Both the position numbers and the translations under genes were made by a program. From positions 23,868-87,867 of the forward strand of contig NZ_PXUP01000014.1 in the NCBI RefSeq assembly GCF_003324185.1: a DNA stretch of 64,000 nt. Reading direction: 5' to 3'. This document shows, piece by piece, positions 31,614 through 40,100 of this stretch (position 1 is its first letter; each line of letters starts with the position of its first letter). Origin of the DNA: Faecalibacterium prausnitzii (GTDB lineage Bacteria; Bacillota; Clostridia; Oscillospirales; Ruminococcaceae). The notes beneath the pieces were generated by a model. That model was given only the letters and a program-made list of their open reading frames with translations. It had not been told where the DNA came from and searched no databases.

Positions 31614-32438
31614 TCAATATTTATCAATGGCGATCTGCTCCACCGGGCCGCCCTTGTACTCGCCCAGAAACAGGTCTGCCGTCTGCACAAAGCAGTCCGG
31701 CACATCGCTGACGTAAAAGTGCGCCTGCCCGTTCTCGTGGTCGGCGCGCAGCCCGCGCTCGGCAAGCATCCGCTCCAGATGATGGGCGGCGGTCATGGCG
31801 GGGTCCACCAGCGTGACGCCCGGGCCCATAAACTCCCCGATCATGCTTTTCAGCAGCGGGTAGTGGGTGCAGCCCAAAATCAGGGTATCCACCCCGGCTT
31901 CGCGCACCTCGGTCAGGTACTGGGCAATGACCAGCTTCGTGATCTGCTGCTTTCCGGCTTCGCTGTGATCCACATACCCGGCCTCCACCAGCGGTACAAA
32001 CAGCGGGCAGGGGCGGGCAGTGATCTCCACCCCGGGTACCAGCTGCCGCAGCAGCTTTTCGTAGCTGCGGGAGCGGATGGTGGCGGCTGTGCCGATGACG
32101 CCGATGCGGCGGTTGCGGGTGACAAAGGCTGCTTCCCGGGCGGCGGCGTCCACTACGCCAAGGTAGGGCACCGGCAACTGGGCTGCCTCCGCAGCCGGGT
32201 AGGTGCTGCTCACCGTGCCGCAGGCGGCCATGATGCATTTGACGTTTTTGGAAAGCAGAAAGGCCACGTCCTGCCGGGCGTACTGCAGAATGGTCTCTGG
32301 GCTGCGGCTGCCGTAGGGTACCCGGCCGGTATCGCCGAAGTAGATGATATCCTCATGGGGCAGGCGCTTGCGCAGCTCCCGCACACCGGTCAGGCCGCCC
32401 AGACCGCTGTCGAACACACCGATGGGGCGATTATCCAT
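31614..32438 (-). CDS. murI: Glutamate racemase
   Basis: 274 aa. Catalytic Cys pair in MAACGTVSS and LGCTHYPLL, and the N-terminal GVFDSGLGGLTG. It supplies D-glutamate for peptidoglycan. Its start overlaps the ddl stop by 8 bases, so both wall-precursor enzymes are coupled. Confidence 0.95.
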   Translation of the reverse strand: MDNRPIGVFDSGLGGLTGVRELRKRLPHEDIIYFGDTGRVPYGSRSPETILQYARQDVAFLLSKNVKCIMAACGTVSSTYPAAEAAQLPVPYLGVVDAAAREAAFVTRNRRIGVIGTAATIRSRSYEKLLRQLVPGVEITARPCPLFVPLVEAGYVDHSEAGKQQITKLVIAQYLTEVREAGVDTLILGCTHYPLLKSMIGEFMGPGVTLVDPAMTAAHHLERMLAERGLRADHENGQAHFYVSDVPDCFVQTADLFLGEYKGGPVEQIAIDKY

Positions 32439-33525
32439 GCTGCTTTTCCGTCCTTTCCACCGCCAGTGCGATCAGGCGATCGATGAGCTGCGGCACCGGC
32501 AGACCCTCGTGCTCCATGAGCTTGGGGTACATGCTGATGGCGGTAAAGCCGGGGAAGGTGTTGATCTCGTTGATGAGCACCCGGCCGGTGTTCTTTTCCA
32601 CAAAGAAATCGCACCGTGCCAGACCCTCGCAGTTCAGTGCGGTGTAGGCCATGGCGGCGTAGGTCTTTACCTCGTCCAGCTTGGCCTCCGGCAGATGTGC
32701 CGGGATGACGGTCTGGCTCACGCCATTCTTGTACTTATCATCATAGGTGTAGAACTCTGCACCGGCAAGGATCTCACCGGGACGGGTGGCAACAGCGGGG
32801 TCGGAGCCGATGACGGCGCACTCCACTTCCTGTCCGTCCACAAAGGCTTCAAACACTACCTTGCGGTCGTTTTCCAGTGCAAGGGCAATGGCGGCCTTCA
32901 GCTCCTCCTGATTGGAAACCTTGGAGATGCCCACACTGGAGCCTGCGTTGGCGGGCTTGACGAACACCGGCCAGCCCAGCTTTTGTTCCACACCGGCGCA
33001 AACGCCCTCCAGATCCTTCTCGATCTCCCAACGGTTGGCGGCTACCCACTTGGTGTGGGGCACACCGTTGGCCTCGAACAGGGCGTTGGCCACAGCCTTG
33101 TCCATGCACACAGAGCTTGCCAGCACGCCGCAGCCCACATAGGCGATGCCTGCCAGCTCCAACAGGCCCTGCACGGTGCCGTCCTCGCCCCACAGGCCGT
33201 GGAGCACCGGGATCACCACGTCAAGGTGCATCTTTTCCACCCGGCCGTCCGGGGTAAACAGGATCATGCCGTGGTCGGCGCGGTCCGGGCTGATCACGCA
33301 GGCCATATTGCCGGGCAGCTCTTCCCAGCTGCCATCGGCCATCTGTTCCGCCGTGGCCTCGGTATAGAGCCAGCGGCCCTCCTTGGTGATGCCCACGGTG
33401 AGCACCTCGTATTTGCTGCGGTCGATGTTGCGGACAAAGTTGCCCACAGAGACACAGCTGACCTCATGTTCGCTGGACATACCGCCAAACAACAGAGCCA
33501 CGCACATTTTATTTGCAGACTGCAT
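32431..33525 (-). CDS. ddl: D-alanine--D-alanine ligase
   Basis: 364 aa ATP-grasp enzyme: FGGMSSEHEVS near the N-terminus, HGLWGEDGTVQG, KPANAGSSVGISKV and LINEINTFPGFT. The long form and the EDG triad fit Ddl; the substrate-specificity loop was not judged. AGGAGTG precedes ATG 33525. First gene of the operon; promoter directly upstream. Confidence 0.95.
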   Translation of the reverse strand: MQSANKMCVALLFGGMSSEHEVSCVSVGNFVRNIDRSKYEVLTVGITKEGRWLYTEATAEQMADGSWEELPGNMACVISPDRADHGMILFTPDGRVEKMHLDVVIPVLHGLWGEDGTVQGLLELAGIAYVGCGVLASSVCMDKAVANALFEANGVPHTKWVAANRWEIEKDLEGVCAGVEQKLGWPVFVKPANAGSSVGISKVSNQEELKAAIALALENDRKVVFEAFVDGQEVECAVIGSDPAVATRPGEILAGAEFYTYDDKYKNGVSQTVIPAHLPEAKLDEVKTYAAMAYTALNCEGLARCDFFVEKNTGRVLINEINTFPGFTAISMYPKLMEHEGLPVPQLIDRLIALAVERTEKQHG

Positions 33526-33596
33526 GATATCTCACTCCTATTTATAAAGCCCCGGTAAAGGGGCGGCTTCAAACCGGTAAAATGCCGTTTCGATTC

Positions 33597-33625
33597 ATTA
33601 TACAATATCTACGCCCGCGATGCAA
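33597..33625 (-). promoter_or_regulatory. Promoter of the ddl operon
   Basis: TTGCAT (complement of 33620-33625), 17-bp spacer, TATAAT (complement of 33597-33602). Confidence 0.75.
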
Positions 33626-33702
33626 GCAGAATGCAAAAAAGCCGCGTTGGGACAAAAAGACAGTGACTGCGAAAAAAGTTTCTCAAAATCGCTTTTTTCT
33701 GC

Positions 33703-33731
33703 TTGACGGATTGAAAAACGCGTGGTACAAT
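33703..33731 (+). promoter_or_regulatory. Promoter of rpmG-secE-nusG-rplKA
   Basis: TTGACG 33703-33708, 17-bp spacer, TACAAT 33726-33731, about 100 bases before rpmG. Confidence 0.8.
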
Positions 33732-33834
33732 GATATCACCTCTTTTGCGGGGTTATTAAGTGCGCCTGTTTTTACAGCTGCCACCCGCACCCGAGGGAGG
33801 TTCAAAACAACCGTTATAATGGAGGTGTCAACAA

Positions 33835-33984
33835 ATGACCGTTAAAATCACTCTGGCCTGCACCGAGTGCAAGCAGCGCAACTACAACACCACGAAGAAC
33901 AAGAAGAACAACCCCGATCGTCTCGAGATGAAGAAGTACTGCCGTTTCTGCAAGAAGCACACCGTTCATCGCGAAACCAAGTAA
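33835..33984 (+). CDS. rpmG: Ribosomal protein bL33
   Basis: 49 aa, [20 protein letters not shown] start, with two Cys pairs (CTEC and CRFC) that make this the zinc-binding form. GGAGG lies before the ATG. First of the secE-nusG operon, its normal position in Firmicutes. Confidence 0.97.
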   Translation: MTVKITLACTECKQRNYNTTKNKKNNPDRLEMKKYCRFCKKHTVHRETK

Positions 33985-34001
33985 AAGAAAGGCGGAGCAT
34001 A

Positions 34002-34253
34002 ATGGCAGACAAAACCGAGAAAAAGCCGGGCTTTGTGGCCAAAGCTAAAGCCGCTGTCAAGGGCTTCTGCGCACGGGTCGCAAAGTTCTTCCGCGATACC
34101 AAGAGCGAGCTGAAGAAGGTGGTCTGGCCGTCCAAGCAGGACGTCAAGACCAACACCATCGTCGTGCTTGTGACCGTCGCGATCGCAGCGGTTGTGATGA
34201 TCCTGCTGGATGCCATCTTTGGTGGTATTCTGGGCCTGATCATCGGCGCCTGA
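34002..34253 (+). CDS. secE: Preprotein translocase subunit SecE
   Basis: 83 aa: soluble basic N-terminus, the conserved FRDTKSELKKVVWPSKQDV amphipathic region and one membrane helix at about 55-80. It is the single-span SecE that clamps SecY. ATG 34002 lies after AAAGGCGGAG. Confidence 0.96.
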   Translation: MADKTEKKPGFVAKAKAAVKGFCARVAKFFRDTKSELKKVVWPSKQDVKTNTIVVLVTVAIAAVVMILLDAIFGGILGLIIGA

Positions 34254-34283
34254 GAATCATCTTGAAACGGAGGGTCAACCAAA

Positions 34284-34835
34284 ATGGAAGAATCAACCAA
34301 GCTGGTAGATGAGTCCACTGAGGCTCTTTGGTATGTTGTGCATACCTATTCCGGTTACGAGAACAAGGTCGCCAACGACCTGCAGACCATGGTGGAGAAC
34401 CGTCACCTGCAGGAGCTGATCTGCGACATCAAGGTTCCCGTCGAGATGGTTCCTGAGATCGACAAGAACGGCAAGCAGAAGATGGTGGAGCACAAGCTGT
34501 TCCCCGGCTACGTTCTGGTCAAAATGGTGATGAACGACGATACCTGGTATGTCGTGCGCAATACGCGCGGCTGCACCGGCTTCGTTGGCCCCGCCTCCAA
34601 GCCCGTTCCGCTGACCGCTGAGGAAGTGGAGAAGATGGGCGTGGAGAAGGCTGCACCGCTCAGCGTCGATTTTGCTGTCGGCGATACCGTGCAGATCACC
34701 GCCGGTCCTCTGGAAGGCTTTATGGGCCTTGTGGAGGCCATTGATACCGAGAACTTCAAGGTGAAGCTCAAGGTCAATATGTTCGGCCGCGAGACCCCCG
34801 CAGAGGTGGAGATCGGTCAGGTCGAGCTGCCGTAA
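34284..34835 (+). CDS. nusG: Transcription elongation/antitermination factor NusG
   Basis: 183 aa. NGN domain (WYVVHTYSGYENKVANDLQ; LFPGYVLVKMVMNDDTWYVV; NTRGCTGFVG) and C-terminal KOW domain (VGDTVQITAGPLEGFMGLVE). It binds RNA polymerase and Rho or the ribosome. Follows secE in the usual order. Confidence 0.97.
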   Translation: MEESTKLVDESTEALWYVVHTYSGYENKVANDLQTMVENRHLQELICDIKVPVEMVPEIDKNGKQKMVEHKLFPGYVLVKMVMNDDTWYVVRNTRGCTGFVGPASKPVPLTAEEVEKMGVEKAAPLSVDFAVGDTVQITAGPLEGFMGLVEAIDTENFKVKLKVNMFGRETPAEVEIGQVELP

Positions 34836-34911
34836 CCAACCGGCAAGTTCCGTTTACCAAGGTAAGACCGCAGTGCGGTTCTTATAGAGCGTGTGCAGCG
34901 TGCACGCGCTC

Positions 34912-34948
34912 GTGGGAGGCGCAGAGACACTGCGCCGCAACTCACCAC
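34912..34948 (+). promoter_or_regulatory. Structured spacer before rplK, L1-binding-site candidate
   Basis: GTGG (34912-34915) and CCAC (34945-34948) enclose GGCGCA/TGCGCC with a GACAC loop. The same plan recurs at 35408-35439 before rplA. The asymmetric inner loop resembles the site by which protein L1 represses its mRNA. Confidence 0.45.
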
Positions 34949-34971
34949 AGATTTTTGGAGGTGCATTTATC

Positions 34972-35397
34972 ATGGCACAGAAAGTTACTGGCTACATTAA
35001 GCTGCAGATCGAGGCCGGCAAGGCGACTCCGGCTCCCCCTGTTGGCCCTGCTCTGGGTCAGAAGGGCGTCAACATCATGGCGTTCACCAAGGAGTTCAAC
35101 GAGCGTACCAAGAACCAGATGGGTTATGTGATCCCCGTCGTCATCACCGTGTACGCTGACCGCTCCTTCAGCTTCATCACCAAGACTCCTCCGGCAGCTG
35201 TTCTGATCAAGAAGGCCGCTGGCATCAACACCGCTTCCGGCAAGCCCAACAAGGAAAAGGTTGCTTCTCTGACCGCCGCTCAGGTGGAGGAGATCGCCAA
35301 GACCAAGATGCCCGACCTGAACGCTGCTTCTCTGGAAGCTGCCTGCAGCATGGTTCGCGGCACCTGCCGTTCCATGGGCGTCACCGTCGAGGGCTGA
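34972..35397 (+). CDS. rplK: Ribosomal protein uL11
   Basis: 141 aa: [20 protein letters not shown], then [17 protein letters not shown], and the C-terminal RNA-binding [14 protein letters not shown]. Forms the GTPase-centre stalk base. ATG 34972 with TTGGAGG. Confidence 0.97.
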   Translation: MAQKVTGYIKLQIEAGKATPAPPVGPALGQKGVNIMAFTKEFNERTKNQMGYVIPVVITVYADRSFSFITKTPPAAVLIKKAAGINTASGKPNKEKVASLTAAQVEEIAKTKMPDLNAASLEAACSMVRGTCRSMGVTVEG

Positions 35398-35407
35398 GAC
35401 ATAAACA

Positions 35408-35439
35408 GTGGGAGGGCATAACACTGCCCGCATGACCAC
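35408..35439 (+). promoter_or_regulatory. Structured spacer before rplA, L1-binding-site candidate
   Basis: GTGGGAGGGC...GCCCGC...ACCAC: outer GTGG/CCAC and inner GGGC/GCCC helices with the same internal-loop pattern as 34912-34948. Confidence 0.5.
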
Positions 35440-35454
35440 ACAGGAGGATATACA

Positions 35455-36147
<693 letters not shown>

Positions 36148-36219
36148 TTTAGATTTCTGATGTTTTTCTGCCGTTCTGCGGAATGGCAGAAAAATTTTGT
36201 CGGAAATTGAAAAAAGTAC

Positions 36220-36374
36220 TTGACAACGCCGCACGTTTGCGGTATTATAATCATGCTGTTTTTAAGACAGCAGGCGCTGGAGTCCAGTGTAAAGTTTGAC
36301 CGCCTGCCGAGAAACGTGCGTAAAGTTGCTTTATGCCTCTCTCTCGGCGCAGTGCGCGGGAGAGAGGCTTTTTT
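36220..36374 (+). promoter_or_regulatory. rplJL promoter and L10 leader with attenuator
   Basis: TTGACA 36220-36225, 17-bp spacer, TATTAT 36243-36248. The leader ends in terminator GCCTCTCTCTC / GAGAGAGGC with TTTTTT at about 36332-36374, before rplJ. This is the layout of the L10 leader, where excess L10(L12) complex favours termination. Confidence 0.85.
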
Positions 36375-36421
36375 CATTGCTCCGGCTTTCGATACAAGTT
36401 TTTGAAACGAGGTGAAACCGA

Positions 36422-36937
36422 ATGCCCAGTGCAAAGATTCTTTCTGAAAAGCAGGCTTACGTCGCTGATCTGAAGGCAAAGTTTGAGAGTGCGGTTTCCG
36501 GCTGCGTCGTCGCTTACGGCGGCATTAACGTCGAGAACGACACCAAGCTCCGTAAGGAGCTGCGTGAGGCAGGCGTTGATTACATGGTCGTGAAGAACAC
36601 CATGCTGCGTCTGGCAGTTAAGGGTACCGCTCTGGAGGGTCTGGCTGAGAACTTCAAGGGCGACACCGCTGTTGCTTTTGCTCACGAGGATGACCCCATG
36701 GCTGCTGCCCGCATCCTGTGCAAGTACCAGGATGGCGATAAGTCCAAGAAGTTCGTCGTGAAGGCTGGCTTCATGGAAGGCAAGGCTATGAACGCCGCCG
36801 AGACCAACGCTATCGCAAAGCTGCCCAACCGCGAAGGTATGCTGTCCATGTTTGCAGGCGCCCTCACCAGCACTCTGTCTGGTCTGGCCGTTGCAATGCA
36901 GGCTTATGCCGACAAGCAGGAGGAGCCCGCTGCCTGA
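36422..36937 (+). CDS. rplJ: Ribosomal protein uL10
   Basis: 171 aa: N-terminal rRNA-binding part (GCVVAYGGINVENDTKLRKE; VVKNTMLRLAVKGT) and a C-terminal helix that holds L7/L12 dimers. ATG 36422 with GAGGTG upstream. Confidence 0.97.
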   Translation: MPSAKILSEKQAYVADLKAKFESAVSGCVVAYGGINVENDTKLRKELREAGVDYMVVKNTMLRLAVKGTALEGLAENFKGDTAVAFAHEDDPMAAARILCKYQDGDKSKKFVVKAGFMEGKAMNAAETNAIAKLPNREGMLSMFAGALTSTLSGLAVAMQAYADKQEEPAA

Positions 36938-37007
36938 TGGCCGCGTGACCGCCGCTTAACAAAAAACTGAAACAAACTAAAACCATTGATATTGGAGGGT
37001 TATTACC

Positions 37008-37382
37008 ATGGCTTCTGAGAAGATTACTGCCATCATCGAGTCCGTCAAGGGCCTGACCGTTCTGGAGCTGAAGGAACTGATCGACACCTACTGCGAGGAG
37101 TTCGGTGTTTCTGCTGTTGCTGCTGCTGCTCCCGCTGCTGCTGGCGCTGCTGCTTCCGCTGAGGAAGAGAAGACCGAGTTCGACGTCATCCTGGCTGAGG
37201 CTGGCGCTACCAAGATGCAGGTCATCAAGGTCGTTAAGGAGATCACCGGTCTGGGCCTGAAGGAGGCTAAGGCTATCGTTGATGGCGCTCCCAAGGCTGT
37301 CAAGGAGAAGGTCTCCCAGGCTGAGGCTGACGACATCAAGAAGAAGCTGGAAGAGGCTGGCGCTAAGGTTGAGGTTAAGTAA
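37008..37382 (+). CDS. rplL: Ribosomal protein bL12
   Basis: 124 aa: N-terminal dimerisation helices, alanine-rich hinge (about 40-55) and the C-terminal domain [20 protein letters not shown] ... [23 protein letters not shown] precedes the ATG. Confidence 0.97.
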   Translation: MASEKITAIIESVKGLTVLELKELIDTYCEEFGVSAVAAAAPAAAGAAASAEEEKTEFDVILAEAGATKMQVIKVVKEITGLGLKEAKAIVDGAPKAVKEKVSQAEADDIKKKLEEAGAKVEVK

Positions 37383-37418
37383 TTTAACCCCTTCTCTTAC
37401 CGTTCTTTCTTGAACATC

Positions 37419-37454
37419 AAGAGGTCTGCACCGCAAGGTGCAGGCCTCTTTTTG
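37419..37454 (+). terminator. Intrinsic terminator of rplJL
   Basis: GAGGTCTGCACC (37421-37432) / GGTGCAGGCCTC (37437-37448) with GCAA loop and TTTTT. Confidence 0.9.
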
Positions 37455-37462
37455 TATCTCTC

Positions 37463-37523
37463 CGTGAAAAAAGGCTTCAGAAACGCCCACAGGCGTTTCT
37501 GAAGCCTAAAATCAAATTCCGCT
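37463..37523 (-). repeat. Dispersed 3' hairpin element, copy h
   Basis: Sense to the patatin-like gene: GAGCGGAA, AT-rich spacer, perfect 15-bp stem (37473-37487 / 37492-37506) with loop TGTG on the minus strand, then TTTTTTCACGG. It lies beyond that gene's own terminator (37524-37563). Confidence 0.7.
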
Positions 37524-37563
37524 CAAAAAAAGGCTACTGCACAAACCTGTGCAGCAGCCTTTC
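37524..37563 (-). terminator. Intrinsic terminator of the patatin-like gene
   Basis: Minus strand AAAGGCTGCTGCAC / GTGCAGTAGCCTTT hairpin with a seven-T run. Confidence 0.85.
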
Positions 37564-37566
37564 GTA

Positions 37567-38436
37567 TTATTCTTCCGGTGCAGCCTTGGACTCCTCCACA
37601 TAGGCTGCGATCTTGTCGATCTGGATCTGTGCCACGGCGCGGCCGGTCTCGTAAACGCGGCGCAGCTGGGCGGGATCGCGCTCCATGGAGGGAATCTCCA
37701 GCGGGATGGGCGGGCGGATGACAAAGGCCCGGCCGGACTGCTCCAGCATGGAAATATAGGCCAGCGTCTCGTTGTAGCGCTGGTGCCGGTCTGCCACGGC
37801 CTCCACAAAAGCGGGATAGCGCACATACCTTGCCCGGATAAGGGGCAGCATCTTGTTTTTCTGCTTTACAAAACCCTTGGGCTGGGTCAGGATGATCAGG
37901 TTGCGCTTGTAGCCGATAGACTCGAAAAAGCGCACAGGAATGGAATCCGCAACACCGCCGTCCAGCAGCTGATAGTGGCCGATCTTCACGATCTTGGCCG
38001 CCAGCGGCATGGATGCCGAAGCCTGCATCCACTGGATATCCTCGGCGTCGCCGGTGCGGCACTTGCGGTAGATAGGCTCGCCGGTGCGTACATCGGTGCA
38101 CACCACAAAAAAGTCCATGGGGTTCTCCCGGAAAGCCTCGGTGTCAAAGGGATCCAGCTTTTCCGGCACGGTATGGTAGCAGAACTGCTCGCTGTACAGG
38201 TTGCCGGTGCGCAGCAGGTTGCCAAAGCTGGCGTAGCGCTTGTCGGTGCAGTATTCTGTGTTGTAGCGGATGGTGCGCCCGATTTGGTGCGACTTGTAGT
38301 TGCAGCCGAACACTGCCCCCGCCGACACACCAACGGCACCGTCCAGCTGGATGTTATGCTCCATCAGCACATCCAGTACGCCGGCGGTGAACATTCCGCG
38401 CATAGCGCCGCCTTCCAGCACAAGTCCTGTTTTCAT
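37567..38436 (-). CDS. Patatin-like phospholipase family protein
   Basis: 289 aa. Oxyanion glycines GGAMRG near the start, nucleophile elbow GVSAG at about 36-40, and catalytic Asp in LDGGVADSIP at about 156. This is the bacterial RssA/YjjU-like patatin group that acts on lipid esters in the cytoplasm or at the membrane. No signal peptide. Start ATG 38436 with GAGGAGG upstream. Confidence 0.9.
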   Translation of the reverse strand: MKTGLVLEGGAMRGMFTAGVLDVLMEHNIQLDGAVGVSAGAVFGCNYKSHQIGRTIRYNTEYCTDKRYASFGNLLRTGNLYSEQFCYHTVPEKLDPFDTEAFRENPMDFFVVCTDVRTGEPIYRKCRTGDAEDIQWMQASASMPLAAKIVKIGHYQLLDGGVADSIPVRFFESIGYKRNLIILTQPKGFVKQKNKMLPLIRARYVRYPAFVEAVADRHQRYNETLAYISMLEQSGRAFVIRPPIPLEIPSMERDPAQLRRVYETGRAVAQIQIDKIAAYVEESKAAPEE

Positions 38437-38617
38437 ACCATTTTCCTCCTCGTCCGGTCAAAAATCCCGGATATGACCCTTCTCCTATTAAGAATAGTAT
38501 ACTCAAAAACCGCGAAAGAACAAGGGAGGATAAACCAAAAATGACCCGACAACCTCACGAAGTTTCGGTATTTTTGGACAAGGTCATACTTTTAGAAAAA
38601 ACGAAGAGGTTTGGTGT

Positions 38618-38678
38618 CGTAATTTTACGAATTTTGGCATGAAAACCCCTTGTCAAAGCGGGATGCTTCCGGTATACT
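38618..38678 (+). promoter_or_regulatory. Promoter of xpt with palindrome upstream
   Basis: TTGTCA 38650-38655, 17-bp spacer, TATACT 38673-38678. Palindrome CGTAATTTTACG at 38618-38629 lies just upstream. The leader 38685-38795 has GC-rich hairpins (GGTGCG.../...GCGCACC; GGCAGGCGC/GCGCCTGC). Confidence 0.6.
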
Positions 38679-38802
38679 AGGTGAAACATTATATGATGGG
38701 TGCGTGTGGCGCGCACCCGGGAATGGAAAACAGGCAGGCGCTTTTCGCGGCGGGCGAGCCGGAGGCAGAAAACGCGCCTGCAAGGGTTGGAGGATATATT
38801 TT

Positions 38803-39396
38803 ATGAAGATGCTGGAAGATCGTATCCGCAAGGACGGCATTGTGCGCGAGGGCAACGTGCTCAAGGTGGACAGCTTTATCAACCACCAGATGGACATCCC
38901 GTTGTTCCGCGAGATGGCACGGGAGTGGAAGCGCCTGTTTGCAGGCAAGCCCATCAATAAGGTGCTCACCATCGAGGCCAGCGGCATCGGCATTGCGGCT
39001 GTGGTGGCCAGCGAGCTGAACGTGCCGGTGGTGTTTGCCAAAAAATCCATGAGCATCAATCTGGACTACGACAACTACAAGACTCAGATCCAGTCCTTCA
39101 CCCACAAAAAAATCTACAATGTCATCGTCTCCAAAAAGTTCCTCACCCCGGAGGATCATGTGCTGATCATCGACGATTTTCTGGCCAACGGCTGCGCCCT
39201 GATGGGGCTGCTGGAACTGGCCGAGGAAGCCGGTGCCACCGTAGAGGGCATCGGCATCGCCGTGGAAAAGGGCTTCCAGCAGGGCGGCGAGCTGATCCGC
39301 AGCAAGGGCATCCAGCTGGAAAGCCTTGCCATCGTGGACGCCATGGACAGCACCACCGGCGAGATCACCTTCCGCCCCCAGCCGAACCAGAACTAA
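38803..39396 (+). CDS. xpt: Xanthine phosphoribosyltransferase
   Basis: 197 aa. PRPP loop [11 protein letters not shown] at about 121-131, the hood region [20 protein letters not shown] and [13 protein letters not shown] fit Xpt. It salvages xanthine to XMP. ATG 38803 follows TTGGAGG. No purine riboswitch core is visible in the leader. Confidence 0.9.
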   Translation: MKMLEDRIRKDGIVREGNVLKVDSFINHQMDIPLFREMAREWKRLFAGKPINKVLTIEASGIGIAAVVASELNVPVVFAKKSMSINLDYDNYKTQIQSFTHKKIYNVIVSKKFLTPEDHVLIIDDFLANGCALMGLLELAEEAGATVEGIGIAVEKGFQQGGELIRSKGIQLESLAIVDAMDSTTGEITFRPQPNQN

Positions 39397-39404
39397 AAAT
39401 CATT

Positions 39405-39450
39405 ATACATTTCAGCGTAACGGAATGTCTGCGGACGTTCCGTTATTTTT
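39405..39450 (+). repeat. Dispersed 3' hairpin element, copy f (terminator of xpt)
   Basis: CAGCGTAA, then an 11-bp stem 39419-39429 / 39434-39444 with TGCG loop and ATTTTTTTG. In this short copy the hairpin serves as a regular intrinsic terminator. Confidence 0.65.
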
Positions 39451-39479
39451 TTGCGGCTGAATAGCAGCATTTGCAGCGG

Positions 39480-40100
39480 CGCTGCGGGTAAAGGTATCTG
39501 CTTGCCGCAAGCGTGCAAAGACGCTCCGCTGGGCCAGAGGCAGGGAGGGGTGTTCCGAGTCCCCCCTCCCTACCTCTGGACTCCACCCACCCCGCAACGC
39601 AACAACTGCGACCGCCGCCAGCGGCGGAAACAGGGAGCAGTTGTTGGGGCAGCGGCCAGCAAGACGCGAGTGCCGCCCAAGGCACGAAGCGGATGCTGGG
39701 TGCCGCAACCCGTCGCCAAGGGCTGCTCGCCCTTGACAATCCTAAAACAGAAGTCGAAGCACAAAAAAGCTAGCGCTGCGCCAGTCGGCGCTATCGCTTT
39801 AACGCTTTTTTCGCTTCTCCATTTATAGCCCCTCAGTCGCTGCGCGACAGATTCCCCTTTTTGTCACCTGTGGTGACATCTTCCCCCGGCCGGGGGAAGT
39901 CGGCCCTCTCGGGGGAGCAAGCGCTCGCCCGCAGCGCCGCGCTTTCGCAGAAAGCGGTGCTGCAACTACCGTTTCCCGCCACGCCCCCTCCCGTGAAAAG
40001 GCAATTCTGGAAAATCCGCAGATTTTCCAGAATTACAAATTAAAAATCATTCTTCCGCTGTTTATGCGCAAAGCGAACGCGGCGCGCATTCCAAATCGTC
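39480..40100 (-). repeat. Composite dispersed repeat, copy 2 (contains hairpin element c)
   Basis: Minus-strand order as in copy 1: ACGATTTGGAATGCGC box at 40100 overlapping the stop of the PBP gene, CAGCGGAA, 14-bp stem (40003-40016 / 40021-40034) with TGCG loop, TTTTCACGGGAGGGG, GAAACGG, CTCAGTCGC/GCGACAG, the long GAAGC/GCTTC palindrome and the GC-rich segment to 39485. It has about 110 extra bases near 39601-39711 and further additions near 39855-39930 compared with copy 1. Confidence 0.75.

Noticed and set aside
38680..38802. Purine riboswitch before xpt
   Set aside because: Relatives often have one, but the conserved junction and loop-loop sequences of the aptamer are not visible; only GC-rich hairpins are.
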